DNA of 64,000 nt from Bradyrhizobium sp. Ghvi (lineage in GTDB: Bacteria; Pseudomonadota; Alphaproteobacteria; Rhizobiales; Xanthobacteraceae): positions 434,001 to 498,000 of the forward strand of contig NZ_FOVU01000002.1 of the NCBI RefSeq assembly GCF_900115265.1. The letters run 5' to 3'. Numbering within the stretch: position 1 is the first letter of the stretch; each line of letters begins with the position of its first letter. Under the pieces are notes generated by a model, which worked only from the letters and a program-made list of their open reading frames with translations, did no database searches and was not told the DNA's origin. The translations under genes were made by a program, and so were the position numbers. This document shows positions 17,326-28,508 of this stretch, piece by piece.

Positions 17326-18213
17326 CTAGCGAGAGCCATCGTCCCTGATGGCGGCCGGTGTCCGACCCAAGCGCGCGCGCATGATGCGCGTCAGATGGGC
17401 CTGATCCGCGAAGCCGCATTCCGCCGCGATCGCCTTCACCGGCAAACGACCAAGAGCAAGCATTTGCAGCGCTTTTTCGAGCCTGCGGTCGAGGACGTAC
17501 TGGTGGGGGCTGGTCCGAAACGAAGCGCGAAAGCGCTTCCCGAAAGTCCAGACGCCCATGGAGGCGACTTCGGCGAGTTCTTCAAGCGAGAGCGCCTGAT
17601 CGATCCGGGCTTCGATGTACTCGACAACGCGTTTGCGTATTGCCGGAGGCAGTTCGCCCCTTCCGGACTTGTCGACAAACTGAACGGATGCAAAGTTGCG
17701 AAGCAGATTGACGACGAGCTGTGTGCTCAACGCGTCGACGTACAACGCGCCGCCGATGCCGTTCCCGCCGGCTTCGCGAGATATCGCCTCGACGGTTTCG
17801 GTCACGATCGGACTTTGCGTGCGCAAGATGTCGTGCAGCCGCACCGCGGCGATCGGCCGTTCGAGGACGTCGGCAGCCACGCGGGAGACCACAGCGTCCG
17901 AAAGATAGACATGCGAGACGTCGATCTGCTCGGTCCAATGCCAGTGCGAAGCCTGCGAGCGGGTCAATAGCGAAACATCGCCCGGATGACACTCGGTCCG
18001 GGTCCAGCGCCCCTCGAAACGCCGCTCCATCATGGTGCTGCCGCGCTTATAGGAGACGATCATGAAATCGGCCATCGCGGGCACTGGGACGTCGAGACCG
18101 CTATAGCGGTAGGTCCGCAGCTCAACGCCCTTCCAGCCTTGACCGGCACTGCAGCGCAGCAACTCACCCGGTACAAAGCGCGGCAGTTCTTCTGGTCGAA
18201 TGAGCAGTGCCAT
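17326..18213 (-). CDS. AraC family transcriptional regulator
   Basis: A 295-residue protein. The N-terminal 190 residues form an effector domain, and the C-terminal AraC domain has two helix-turn-helix units: LEELAEVASMGVWTFGKRFR and KAIAAECGFADQAHLTRIMR. The ATG at 18213 fits the domain start (MALLIRPEELPRF); a longer frame to 18378 has no support. It is upstream of the monooxygenase-hydrolase pair on the same strand, 86 bases from the monooxygenase start, and most likely activates it. Confidence 0.88.
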   Translation of the reverse strand: MALLIRPEELPRFVPGELLRCSAGQGWKGVELRTYRYSGLDVPVPAMADFMIVSYKRGSTMMERRFEGRWTRTECHPGDVSLLTRSQASHWHWTEQIDVSHVYLSDAVVSRVAADVLERPIAAVRLHDILRTQSPIVTETVEAISREAGGNGIGGALYVDALSTQLVVNLLRNFASVQFVDKSGRGELPPAIRKRVVEYIEARIDQALSLEELAEVASMGVWTFGKRFRASFRTSPHQYVLDRRLEKALQMLALGRLPVKAIAAECGFADQAHLTRIMRARLGRTPAAIRDDGSR

Positions 18214-18485
18214 GGGATTTTTCCAACGTCGCGGACGGACGGCACCTGTGCGAACTATTGTCAACAGCAGGTTTGTACGTGTCAAGCCGAGCTGAACGGG
18301 AGTGGCGTGCGCTCGCTGTATCCCGGCGCCGGGCGAGTCGACTTCGTGGATGCCGTGAAAGAAGTTCGCCGGCATCATCCGGAAGAAATCATCGCAGGTG
18401 GACGTGCATTAGCCCCCACGGATCTGCAGCACTTCGTGCTGCGCAGCGTCGGGGGAACGCGAGTAGAGCGAGATCCACCAAACAA

Positions 18486-18515
18486 AAAACCCCACGGCTC
18501 GCGCCGCGGGGTTTT
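18486..18515 (-). terminator. Rho-independent terminator after hppA
   Basis: On the minus strand AAAACCCCGCGGC and GCCGTGGGGTTTT form a 13-bp stem with one mismatch and a four-base loop, and a T-run continues. It lies 22 bases after the hppA stop. The rest of 18214-18537 holds no gene; it includes the region upstream of the AraC gene. Confidence 0.85.
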
Positions 18516-18537
18516 GTCGTGCATCACTTAGCGTCGT

Positions 18538-20658
<2,121 letters not shown>

Positions 20659-20894
20659 GTGATTTTTTGCCTCAGATCCTTGATGTACCCCCGGCGCCTT
20701 TGTTGTCCGTCTTGCGACGCAGCGCCTTGATTTTGAACAAAGCCGCCCCTTTCCCGAAGGGGCGGCTCCAGTCATTCGCAAGCTTGCCAAAATCAAATTG
20801 AGGGTGCAACGCCGGATCAGCCGAAAAAGCCGATCTCGGCAGGTATTTGGACCTAATCACGAGACCCCGGCCGAGGCCTGGCCTCGGCTGCGCC

Positions 20895-21503
20895 TCAAGC
20901 CGCCGCCCTCACGCGATGCCGGGACGAAGAGGCCAATTCCAGGGTCTGCCCGCCGGCCGATGTGCGCCGGTTGAAGATCCTGACCTCGTAGACGCTGCCG
21001 CTCGCGCCGGTCTCCAGCGACACCGAAACAACCTGGTCGAGCGTGAGCACGCCGAGGGGAACGTCCTGGTCAGGCAGGATCAGCGTCGCCAGTTCGCCAA
21101 CGAACACGATCACCAGATGGCCTCTAGCCATGTTGCTTTTGGATAACAAGCGCAACTGGCCGTGATAAGGCTGCCGGGTCCACGCCGATGGCAGCCCGGG
21201 ATCGACGACGACCTGGATGTTGTTGGTCTGAGGATGCAGGGTAAGCACCATCTTCGACAGATCGGGCTTCCAGTGCATGGGCAACGCCGGCATGGTTTTC
21301 CAGAGGCAATCGAACGCCGCGCACTCGCTGGGCAGGTCATCATGGATCGTGCAGCCCTGGCCGGGCTTGCAATGCGAGCACCATTTGCCGGCGGGTTTGC
21401 CGAACGCGACTACGTTGTAGACTTTGCAGCAGAGCGTGCAGCCTCCACATTCCCGCCCGGCCGCCGCCGGCGCCTCGCTCGAACCTGCGACGGTGGCCGT
21501 CAT
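20895..21503 (-). CDS. Cysteine-cluster protein (YkgJ-like N-terminus)
   Basis: A 202-residue protein with a cysteine-rich N-terminal domain: CGGCTLCC (Cys19, 22, 25, 26), WCSHC (42, 45), GCTIH (51) and later Cys61 and Cys66. The CxxCxxCC spacing matches the YkgJ family of putative metal- or Fe-S-chelating proteins. Residues 80-202 are a mixed domain of unknown role. It lies upstream of hppA on the same strand with 236 bases between, in which no gene is seen. The metal and partner are unknown. Confidence 0.75.
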   Translation of the reverse strand: MTATVAGSSEAPAAAGRECGGCTLCCKVYNVVAFGKPAGKWCSHCKPGQGCTIHDDLPSECAAFDCLWKTMPALPMHWKPDLSKMVLTLHPQTNNIQVVVDPGLPSAWTRQPYHGQLRLLSKSNMARGHLVIVFVGELATLILPDQDVPLGVLTLDQVVSVSLETGASGSVYEVRIFNRRTSAGGQTLELASSSRHRVRAAA

Positions 21504-21617
21504 CGAATCAAACCCATTGGCTGCTTTTGCATCAATGGATGCGGATAGAGCATTTGGCTGTCGCGAGGGTTGCGCCGTCTCGTGCCATGGATAGTCGGAA
21601 CGAAGGTGAGGCTGGCG

Positions 21618-22643
21618 TCAGAAGTGGCTGTAGGACAGCCGCTTCAAGGCGAGTTCCTGGCCCTGCCCGTCCAGGAATCGTGGCCGCTCACTGCCGGCGA
21701 CGATCGTGCCGATCGCCGTGACGGCGAGGCCCACCGCTCGCCCCGCGGCGATCAGCGCGTCGCTCTGTGCCGGCGGCACGGTGCACAGGATTTCGTAATC
21801 GTCCCCCCCGGCAAGCAGCGTCTCAACACAAGTGGCGTTGCGAGCGACCAGGCCCGCCGCCGCAGCGGAGAGTGGCACGCGCTCCACATTGACCATGGCC
21901 GAGACACCGGATGCTGCACAGAGTTTGGTCAGATCGCCGGCGAGCCCATCGGAGACGTCCATCGCAGCCGTCGCATGGTCGCGTACGGCCTGCGCCAGCA
22001 GGTTGCGCGGCTGCGGGATCCGATAACGCGAGACCAGCGCCTCCCTGGCAGCCGGATCGGACGCGAGCGCCGCAGCCGCGGCTCCGCCGGTAAGCACGTC
22101 GAGACCAAGCGCGGCATCGCCGATCGTTCCCGTCACCAGAATGCGGTCGCCCGGCCGCGCGCCGGTGCGGCCAATCATCCTCCCCTTCGGCACGCGACCG
22201 AAGACCGTGATCGAAATCATCTGCGGCCCCGGCGTCGACACCGTGTCGCCGCCGAGCAGCGGACAGGCGAAAGTCTTGGCGTCCTCGCCGAGCGCGTCCG
22301 CGAACGGCCTGAGCCAGGCATCCTCCTTGCTGCGCAGCGCCAGCGTCAGCACAAAGCCGGCGGGCGCAGCTCCCTTGGCAGCCAGATCGGACAGATTCAC
22401 CCGCAGCGCCTTGCGCGCGATGGTGTCGGGGGGATCGCTGGCAAGATAATGCACGCCCTCGACCACGGCGTCGGTCGTGACGACGATGTCCTCGCCGGAC
22501 GAAGACAGGATCGCGGCGTCGTCGACCAGCCCGAGCGCACCCGGATCAGTCGCCAGCGGCTTGAAGTAGCGCGCAATGAGGGAGTCTTCGCCGGACGCGT
22601 CTTGCGGGTTTGCCACGTGCCTAGCCCCACTCTCCACTGTCAT
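21618..22643 (-). CDS. thiL: Thiamine-monophosphate kinase
   Basis: A 341-residue enzyme that phosphorylates thiamine phosphate to the active pyrophosphate. PurM-like fold with DDAAIL (41-46), TDAVVEGVH (57-65) and LLGGDTVSTPG. The ATG at 22643 is preferred; the frame continues upstream to 22781 but that part is the translation of an interspersed repeat (22641-22758), in which the start codon itself lies. It closes the rib-nusB-thiL block as in other alphaproteobacteria. Confidence 0.93.
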   Translation of the reverse strand: MTVESGARHVANPQDASGEDSLIARYFKPLATDPGALGLVDDAAILSSSGEDIVVTTDAVVEGVHYLASDPPDTIARKALRVNLSDLAAKGAAPAGFVLTLALRSKEDAWLRPFADALGEDAKTFACPLLGGDTVSTPGPQMISITVFGRVPKGRMIGRTGARPGDRILVTGTIGDAALGLDVLTGGAAAAALASDPAAREALVSRYRIPQPRNLLAQAVRDHATAAMDVSDGLAGDLTKLCAASGVSAMVNVERVPLSAAAAGLVARNATCVETLLAGGDDYEILCTVPPAQSDALIAAGRAVGLAVTAIGTIVAGSERPRFLDGQGQELALKRLSYSHF

Positions 22644-22758
22644 CGCCCGGCCAGTGCGCAATTGCGCACTAGGATCGGGCGATCCAGTATGCCAGAGACG
22701 TGCATGTGAAATCGATAGACCGCAGGGTACTGGATCACCCGCTTTCGCGGGTGATGAC
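22641..22758. repeat. Interspersed palindromic repeat, copy 1 (type A)
   Basis: About 118 bases bounded by a left dyad with CGCCCGG and CGGGCGATCCAGTAT, and a right dyad CACCCGC-TTTC-GCGGGTG ending ATGAC. The core TGCGCA-ATTGCGCA is also palindromic. The element at 33566-33685 shares the CCAGTAT, TACTGGATC and AGTGCGCA segments in inverted order. The thiL start codon sits at its left edge. Confidence 0.7.
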
Positions 22759-22809
22759 AACGGAGCATGGGGCAGCAGCATTGCATGACTTCACCGCCCT
22801 TGCGGATGT

Positions 22810-23304
22810 CTACCCCCGCCCGAACTCGTCGCCGCGAAACTGGCGGCCGATCTGGTCGAGCACGGCGTTGACCATGCCGGTCTCCTCGCGGTCGACGAAG
22901 GCATTGGCGACATCGACATATTCGGACACGACGACGCGGCCCGGCACGTCCTTGCGATGCTGGAGCTCATAGGCCCCTGCCCTCAGCACGGCGCGCAGGA
23001 TCGCTTCGATCCGCTTCAACGGCCAGCCCTTCGACAGCGCCTCGTCGATCAGAGGATCGAGCTTTTTCTGGTCACGCACGACACCGGAGACGATGTCGCG
23101 GAAGAACGCGGCTTCCGCCGGCAGATAAGTGTCGCCCTCGACCTCGTTGCCGAGCCAGTGGCTTTCGAACTCGGCAAAGATGTCGTTGATGCCGGCGCCC
23201 GCGATATCCATCTGGTACAGCGCCTGCACGGCTGCGAGCCGCGCCGCACCACGGCGGTTCGCCTTCTTCTCGGGAGCGCCCGCCGATTTCTTGGGGTCAG
23301 CCAT
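22810..23304 (-). CDS. nusB: Transcription antitermination factor NusB
   Basis: A 164-residue all-helical RNA-binding protein. RRGAARLAAVQALYQMD (17-33) is the conserved basic start and LRAVLRAGAYEL a later family segment, with VVVSEYVDVANAF near the end. With NusE it binds boxA RNA to allow antitermination in rRNA operons. Its start is four bases downstream of the ribH stop. The conserved ribH-nusB-thiL order is kept. Confidence 0.94.
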   Translation of the reverse strand: MADPKKSAGAPEKKANRRGAARLAAVQALYQMDIAGAGINDIFAEFESHWLGNEVEGDTYLPAEAAFFRDIVSGVVRDQKKLDPLIDEALSKGWPLKRIEAILRAVLRAGAYELQHRKDVPGRVVVSEYVDVANAFVDREETGMVNAVLDQIGRQFRGDEFGRG

Positions 23305-23307
23305 GGC

Positions 23308-23799
23308 TCAGGCCCGCGCCAGGCGGCGCTTGATGCGCAGCATCGCAAGCGCGGCGCGCGCGGCATCGCCGCCCTTGTTGAGCTCGCTGGCGCGTGCCCG
23401 CGCCCAGGCTTGGTCCTCGTTGTTGACGGTGAGGATGCCGTTGCCGAGCGGCAGCTTGCGCGCCACGGCGAGGTCCATCAGGGCGCGGGAGGATTCCTGC
23501 GAGACGATCTCGAAATGAATGGTGTCGCCGCGGATGACGCAGCCGAGCGCGATCACCGCATCATAGGGCTTGCCGTTTGCCGCAGCCGCGTCGACCGCGA
23601 TCGCCACCGCCGCCGGAATCTCCAGCGCGCCGGGAACCGTGATGACGTCGTGGGTCAGCCCGGCCGCCTTCAGCTCCGCGACCGCACCGTCCAGAAGCGC
23701 GTCCTGGAGATCGTCATAGAACCGTGCCTCGACGACAAGCGCCCGCGCGCCGGAAATGTCGGTCTGGTCCTTCAGGGGTGCGCGCCGCGCGTCTGCCAT
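23308..23799 (-). CDS. ribH: 6,7-Dimethyl-8-ribityllumazine synthase
   Basis: A 163-residue enzyme for the penultimate step of riboflavin synthesis. Family motifs: [25 protein letters not shown] (binding of the pyrimidine substrate and phosphate, catalytic His in the last part) and [16 protein letters not shown]. It assembles as pentamers or icosahedra. nusB follows within four bases. Between it and ribE lies a palindromic repeat, so the rib genes are interrupted by a 158-base spacer. Confidence 0.94.
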   Translation of the reverse strand: MADARRAPLKDQTDISGARALVVEARFYDDLQDALLDGAVAELKAAGLTHDVITVPGALEIPAAVAIAVDAAAANGKPYDAVIALGCVIRGDTIHFEIVSQESSRALMDLAVARKLPLGNGILTVNNEDQAWARARASELNKGGDAARAALAMLRIKRRLARA

Positions 23800-23881
23800 C
23801 GTTCAATCCGTTTCAGCAACTCGTCTCTAGGGTCGGCGTTATGTAGTCGCCGCAGACGTGTAAGCCAAGTTCAAAGAGACT

Positions 23882-23955
23882 GTCATTCCGGGACGATGCG
23901 AAGCATCGAACCCGGAATCTCGAGATTCCGGGTTCGCTTCGCGCCCCGGAATGAC
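23882..23955. repeat. Palindromic repeat in the ribH-ribE spacer (type C)
   Basis: A 74-base element with an outer dyad GTCATTCCGGG / CCCCGGAATGAC and an inner dyad AACCCGGAATC-TCGA-GATTCCGGGTT. It folds into a long cruciform. It begins 82 bases upstream of the ribH start and ends two bases after the ribE stop, so it could attenuate or stabilise the transcript. Confidence 0.75.
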
Positions 23956-23957
23956 GG

Positions 23958-24569
23958 CTACTCCGTCATTTCCGTCAGCCGCGCCGCATAGCGCGCCATC
24001 AGATCGACCTCGATATTAACCTCAGCGCCCGCCTTCCAGCCGCCGATCGTTGTGACACCAAGCGTATGCGGGATGATCAACACCGAAAAGCTCACGTCAT
24101 CAACCGTATTGATGGTCAGCGAGACGCCGTCGAGCGTGATCGATCCTTTGGTGGCAATGAACCTCGCCAACTCGCGCGTGGTCGAGAGCTTGAACCGCGC
24201 CATGTCGGGCAGGTCCTCGCGGCTGATGATGGTGGCGATGCCGTCGGCATGGCCGGCGACGATGTGGCCGCCGAGCTCGTCGCCGATCTTGAGCGCACGC
24301 TCGAGATTGAGCCGCGTGCCCAGCTTCCAGTGCCTGGCCGTCGTCAGTGCCAGCGTCTCGGCGGCGGTATCGACCTCGAACCAGGTCTTGCCATCGGCGA
24401 CGCCCGAAGCGACCACGGTGAGGCAGACGCCGTTGCAGGCAATCGAAGCACCATCGGCGATGGTGGTCTGATCGTAGCTGCAAGCGATCCGCAGCCGGTG
24501 CAATTGCCCCTGCGCCACAGGGTTGAAACTGACGATCTCGCCGATATCGGTGACAATGCCGGTGAACAT
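23958..24569 (-). CDS. ribE: Riboflavin synthase alpha subunit
   Basis: A 203-residue enzyme with two repeated lumazine-binding domains. It starts MFTGIVTDIGEI, the standard opening, and has CNGVCLTV (first domain) and SITLDGVSLTIN (second domain). It converts two lumazine molecules into riboflavin. The ATG at 24569 is one base after the ribD stop region, so the two genes are co-translated. An upstream frame to 24680 lies inside ribD and is rejected. Confidence 0.95.
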   Translation of the reverse strand: MFTGIVTDIGEIVSFNPVAQGQLHRLRIACSYDQTTIADGASIACNGVCLTVVASGVADGKTWFEVDTAAETLALTTARHWKLGTRLNLERALKIGDELGGHIVAGHADGIATIISREDLPDMARFKLSTTRELARFIATKGSITLDGVSLTINTVDDVSFSVLIIPHTLGVTTIGGWKAGAEVNIEVDLMARYAARLTEMTE

Positions 24570-24570
24570 G

Positions 24571-25719
24571 TTAGGCGCGCTCGTAGATGGTGAGAATATC
24601 GGGGCCGAATGTCTCGCTAGCATGAACCTTGTAGGCCGGCGACTGCGTGATTTTCGACAGGGGCAATGCATCGAGCGCATCGACCCCGCCAGCGCCCACC
24701 TCTTCCGCTCCGCGGAACAGCCAGATCTCGTCGACTAGGTCGGCGGCCACGAAAGAGGCCGCGACATGGCTGCCGCCCTCGACCATCAGCCGCGTGATGC
24801 CCTTCTCTGCCAACGCATGCAGCACGGCCGGAAGATCGAGCCCGACTGCACCGTTCGGCGGCATGCGCATGATTTGCGCACCGGCCGCGCCCAGCCGGGT
24901 GGCTGCGGCTGCTTCCGCAAGCTCGGACGCCATCACCCAAAGCGGCGTCTCGCGCGCAGAACGAACGAGCTGGCTGGACGCGGGAATCCGCAAATTCTGG
25001 TCGAGGACAATGCGCACTGGAGAACGCGCTTCCATGCCAGGCAGGCGGCAGTTGAGCTGCGGGTCATCCGCCAGCACCGTGCCAATGCCGACCAGAACGG
25101 CATCGCTTTTCGCGCGCAGCAGATGCACCCGATCGCGCACGGCTTCGCCGGTGATCGCGATCGGCTTGCCACCTTCAGCGCCGATCTTGCCGTCGGGCGA
25201 GATCGCCAGCTTCAGGATGACATGCGGACGCTTGTCCCTGACACGACGGAAATGCCCCGCGTGGTCGAAGGCAGCCTCCGCCGCGCACAAGCCCACATCC
25301 ACCGTGATGCCGGCAGCACGAAGGCGTGCATGACCCTGCCCGGCAACTTCCGGGTTGGGATCCTCGATCGCCGCAACCACGCGCTTGATGCCGGCTGCAA
25401 TCACCGCATCGGCGCAGGGCGGCGACTTGCCGAAATGCGAGCAGGGTTCGAGCGTGACGTAGAGCGTCGCGCCGCGCGCCGCCTCGCCGGCGCGCCGCAA
25501 CGCTTCAGGCTCGGCGTGAGGTCGTCCGCCGGCTTGCGTCCAGCCACGACCGACGATGACAGCGTCGTTGACGATGACGGCGCCCACGGCCGGATTGGGC
25601 CAGGTGCGCCCCTGCCCGCGCCGGCCCAGCGCGAGCGCCAGCTGCATGAAGCGGCGATCGGCGTCCTTGGACTCGCGGATCCTCGCGGCGAACTGATCCT
25701 CCAGGATGCGGAAGATCAT
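24571..25719 (-). CDS. ribD: Riboflavin bifunctional deaminase-reductase
   Basis: A 382-residue enzyme with an N-terminal deaminase domain (about 20-160) carrying zinc ligands in PHAEPEAL (His68, Glu70 nearby), EPCSH (Cys93) and PPCADAV (Cys102). The C-terminal reductase domain (about 160-382) contains [15 protein letters not shown] and [13 protein letters not shown]. Its start overlaps nrdR by four bases. There is no sign of an FMN riboswitch in front of it, as nrdR runs directly into it. Confidence 0.95.
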   Translation of the reverse strand: MIFRILEDQFAARIRESKDADRRFMQLALALGRRGQGRTWPNPAVGAVIVNDAVIVGRGWTQAGGRPHAEPEALRRAGEAARGATLYVTLEPCSHFGKSPPCADAVIAAGIKRVVAAIEDPNPEVAGQGHARLRAAGITVDVGLCAAEAAFDHAGHFRRVRDKRPHVILKLAISPDGKIGAEGGKPIAITGEAVRDRVHLLRAKSDAVLVGIGTVLADDPQLNCRLPGMEARSPVRIVLDQNLRIPASSQLVRSARETPLWVMASELAEAAAATRLGAAGAQIMRMPPNGAVGLDLPAVLHALAEKGITRLMVEGGSHVAASFVAADLVDEIWLFRGAEEVGAGGVDALDALPLSKITQSPAYKVHASETFGPDILTIYERA

Positions 25720-26198
25720 TTGCGGATCGCGGCGAGCCGCGCTTCCTCCTCACCGGAGAGCTCGCCGAGCACGTCGGCGAAATCCTTGGCCTCTCGGAAA
25801 TTGCGATAGACCGAGGCGAAGCGCACATAGGCGACGTCGTCGAGCGTGCGCAGATGCTCCATCACGGTCTCGCCGATCACCTCGGAAGAGATCTCGGCCT
25901 CGCCCCCGGTCTCCAGCTCGCGCACGATGGTGGAGACCATCTTCTCGACCCTTTCAGGTTCGACCTGGCGCTTGCGAAGCGAGATCTGCACCGAGCGCAT
26001 CAGCTTGTCGCGGTCGAACGGCACACGGCGGCCGTTACGCTTGATCACCGTGAGCTCACGCAGCTGCACGCGCTCGAAAGTGGTGAAGCGGAAATTGCAG
26101 GCGACACACACGCGTCGCCTGCGGATCACGGACGAGTCCTCGGTCGGACGCGAGTCCTTTACCTGCGTATCGAGACTGTTGCAGTTCGGGCAGCGCAT
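25716..26198 (-). CDS. nrdR: Transcriptional repressor NrdR
   Basis: A 160-residue regulator of ribonucleotide reductase genes. The N-terminal zinc ribbon has Cys3, Cys6, Cys31 and Cys34 (MRCPNC, RVCVAC); an ATP-cone domain follows ([16 protein letters not shown] and later). It senses ATP/dATP and blocks nrd promoters at NrdR boxes. Its stop overlaps the ribD start by four bases, a conserved linkage in this group. glyA precedes it by 28 bases. Confidence 0.95.
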   Translation of the reverse strand: MRCPNCNSLDTQVKDSRPTEDSSVIRRRRVCVACNFRFTTFERVQLRELTVIKRNGRRVPFDRDKLMRSVQISLRKRQVEPERVEKMVSTIVRELETGGEAEISSEVIGETVMEHLRTLDDVAYVRFASVYRNFREAKDFADVLGELSGEEEARLAAIRK

Positions 26199-26226
26199 CC
26201 GTTGACCTTAACCAGTTTTCTTGGCC

Positions 26227-27525
26227 TTACTGATAGATCGGGAACCGCTCGGTGAGCGCCTTGACCCGTTCCTTGATCGCGGCTTCCACCAGCGGCGCCT
26301 TGCCGTCAGAGGACTGCGCGATCGCGTTGAGGACCTCGGCGATCATGCCGCCGACCTGCTGGAATTCAGCGACGCCGAAGCCGCGGGTCGTCGCCGCCGG
26401 CGTGCCGAGACGAATACCGGAGGTGACAAACGGGGACTCGGGGTCGAAGGGAATACCATTCTTGTTGCAGGTGATGGCCGCGCGGACCAGCGCCTTCTCC
26501 GAGGCGTTGCCCTTCAGGCCCTTCGGCCGAAGGTCAACGAGCATCAGATGGTTATCAGTGCCGCCGGAGACAATGTCGAAGCCGTGGCCCTTCATCGCCT
26601 CGGCCAGCGCCTTGGCGTTCTCGACGACGTTCTTCGCATAGACCTTGAAGTCCGGACGCAGCGCCTCGCCGAAGGCGACCGCCTTCGCCGCGATCACATG
26701 CATCAAGGGGCCACCCTGCAGGCCCGGGAAGATCGCCGAGTTGAACTTCTTGGTCAGCGCCTCGTCATTCCACAGCATCAGGCCACCACGCGGTCCACGC
26801 AGCGACTTGTGGGTGGTGGTGGTGGTGACGTGAGCGTACGGCACGGGCGAAGCATGCACCCCGCCGGCGACGAGGCCCGCGAAATGCGCCATATCGACCA
26901 AGAGGTAAGCGCCGACGCTATCGGCGATCTCGCGGAAGCGCTTGAAATCCCAGGCGCGCGAATAGGCCGAGCCGCCCGCGACGATCAGCTTCGGCTTGAC
27001 CTCTTCGGCCTGCCTGGCGACCGCGTCCATGTCGATGATCTGATCCTCGCGGCGCACGGTGTAGTGCGCAGCCTTGAACCACTTGCCGCTCATGTTGACG
27101 GGCGAGCCGTGGGTGAGATGGCCGCCGGCCGCAAGGTCGAGACCCATGAAGGTGTCACCGGGCTGCAGCAGTGCCAGGAACACCGCCTGGTTCATCTGGC
27201 TGCCGGAGTTCGGCTGCACATTGGCGAAGTTGGCGCCGAACAGCTTCTTGGCGCGGTCGATCGCGAGGTTCTCGGCGACGTCGACCCACTCACAACCGCC
27301 ATAGTAGCGCGCGCCCGGATAACCCTCCGCGTATTTGTTGGTCATCACCGACCCCTGCGCTTCCAGCACGGCCCGGCTGACGATGTTCTCGGAAGCGATC
27401 AGCTCCACCTCGTGGCGCTGACGGCCGAGTTCGCCCTTGATGGCAGCAGCGATTTCCGGGTCGGCCTGCTCGAGCGAGGCCGTAAAAAACGAATCGGGCG
27501 CGTTGGCGGTCTTGGCTGACGTCAT
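26227..27525 (-). CDS. glyA: Serine hydroxymethyltransferase
   Basis: A 432-residue PLP enzyme that interconverts serine and glycine, supplying one-carbon units to folate. LIASENIVS (43-51), NKYAEGYPG and YYGGCEWVD are family motifs. The PLP lysine is Lys240 in [21 protein letters not shown] ribosome binding site lies about 9 bases before the ATG. The upstream 292 bases hold a hairpin near the next gene but no recognised riboswitch. Confidence 0.96.
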   Translation of the reverse strand: MTSAKTANAPDSFFTASLEQADPEIAAAIKGELGRQRHEVELIASENIVSRAVLEAQGSVMTNKYAEGYPGARYYGGCEWVDVAENLAIDRAKKLFGANFANVQPNSGSQMNQAVFLALLQPGDTFMGLDLAAGGHLTHGSPVNMSGKWFKAAHYTVRREDQIIDMDAVARQAEEVKPKLIVAGGSAYSRAWDFKRFREIADSVGAYLLVDMAHFAGLVAGGVHASPVPYAHVTTTTTHKSLRGPRGGLMLWNDEALTKKFNSAIFPGLQGGPLMHVIAAKAVAFGEALRPDFKVYAKNVVENAKALAEAMKGHGFDIVSGGTDNHLMLVDLRPKGLKGNASEKALVRAAITCNKNGIPFDPESPFVTSGIRLGTPAATTRGFGVAEFQQVGGMIAEVLNAIAQSSDGKAPLVEAAIKERVKALTERFPIYQ

Positions 27526-27763
27526 CGTGGAATATCTCCACCGCCGCAGCCTCTTGGCGGGCTACGGGGGTCTTGGTGTGGCGATCGGAAGCGGCGAGCG
27601 CGATCTACCACATCCCCCCGCCCGGGCCAAGCATTTGCGGGTCGGGTGGGCGAATTATGCCAGATATGGTGGAGATCGCCGGGACTTCGGGGGCCCGCAA
27701 GCTTACGGGACTGCCCGGCGTTGGGATGCGGATTGGCCGGTCAGGCCGCCCAATCTTTAAGGA

Positions 27764-27792
27764 CGGGGCGGATGCCGCCAAATTTCGCCCCG
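27764..27792 (-). terminator. Weak terminator candidate
   Basis: On the minus strand CGGGGCG and CGCCCCG pair across a 15-base loop, followed by TCCTTAAAG. It lies about 25 bases after the stop of the 73-residue gene at 27818. The loop is long and the T-run is poor, so the call is tentative. Confidence 0.35.
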
Positions 27793-27817
27793 ACCGCCAA
27801 CCTTCGGGCCATCCCGT

Positions 27818-28039
27818 CTACAGCCCGGTGTACCCCGCCTTCACAGGGTCCACGCTGCCGTCGAGCTGGCGCAGATAGGTCAGACCGCAGACCGTCAATC
27901 TATGGGTGTCCTTTTCACCGGCTTCCATCAGGGTGTTGATGTACTGCGTCACCTTTTCCCGCGCCTCCTCGCTCGCCGCCGCCGTGCGATTGGCGAGCAG
28001 GTCGTAGGTCTTCATGATGCGGTCGATGGCAGCTTCCAT
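27818..28039 (-). CDS. Small conserved hypothetical protein (73 aa)
   Basis: A 73-residue helical protein starting MEAAIDRIMKTYDLLANRT and ending with CGLTYLRQLDGSVDPVKAGYTGL. The ATG at 28039 follows an AGAGGGTGCC-type ribosome binding site. A second small gene lies 37 bases upstream on the same strand and an LdtR-like regulator upstream of that. No known family is recognised. The coherent composition and gene order make it likely real. Confidence 0.6.
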   Translation of the reverse strand: MEAAIDRIMKTYDLLANRTAAASEEAREKVTQYINTLMEAGEKDTHRLTVCGLTYLRQLDGSVDPVKAGYTGL

Positions 28040-28076
28040 GGCACCCTCTGGTTCTCTTGAATTCTGGGAGTCGTGA

Positions 28077-28313
28077 TCAGGCAACTGCTCTGGCCTCGGC
28101 CTGCGCTTCAAAGCGCGCGATCGCCTTGTTGGCGAGCCTGATCCTGTTGAATTCGCCGTGCTGGAGCAGCTTGATGATGATCTCGAGCAGGCGTTCGTTG
28201 GTGACGAGTGTGTCGGAGATCGCACCGGAGCGGCGCAGATAATTCGCGGCGATGGCATAGGCATCGCTCACGAGTTCGACGTTCATTGCCTGCATCCCGC
28301 GCTCGACCAGCAT
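28077..28313 (-). CDS. Small conserved hypothetical protein (78 aa)
   Basis: A 78-residue helical protein. MLVERGMQAMNVELVSDAYA at the N-terminus and RRSGAISDTLVTNERLLEI in the middle look like a small helical bundle. The ATG at 28313 has a GGAGG ribosome binding site about six bases upstream; a longer frame to 28454 is rejected because it crosses a hairpin. It may form an operon with the 73-residue gene downstream. The function is unknown. Confidence 0.6.
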   Translation of the reverse strand: MLVERGMQAMNVELVSDAYAIAANYLRRSGAISDTLVTNERLLEIIIKLLQHGEFNRIRLANKAIARFEAQAEARAVA

Positions 28314-28403
28314 CGCATCCTCCGATCCGGGACGACAACTACGACGCGATGGACTGGTTCCACCTCTCAGGCCGTTTTTTCGCAAGTGCGAACAGATGCA
28401 AAA

Positions 28404-28436
28404 CGCGCCGGTCCCGGAACAAGCCGGGCCAGCGCG
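28404..28436 (-). terminator. Probable terminator after the LdtR-like gene
   Basis: On the minus strand CGCGCTGGCCCGGC and CCGGGACCGGCGCG form a stem with two non-Watson-Crick positions and a short loop, followed by TTTTGCATC. It lies 73 bases beyond the stop of the regulator gene and ahead of the small genes, separating them transcriptionally. Confidence 0.55.
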
Positions 28437-28508
28437 CTCGGGGAAGTCAGGCACGTCAGGGAGGCCTGCCGGTCTTATTGGGCCGGCTTGGCCTTGATCG
28501 CCTGGAAC

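Noticed and set aside
25719-25760. Possible FMN riboswitch before the riboflavin genes
   Set aside because: ribD starts inside the end of nrdR, with no leader in which a riboswitch could fold. ribH has only a palindromic repeat upstream.
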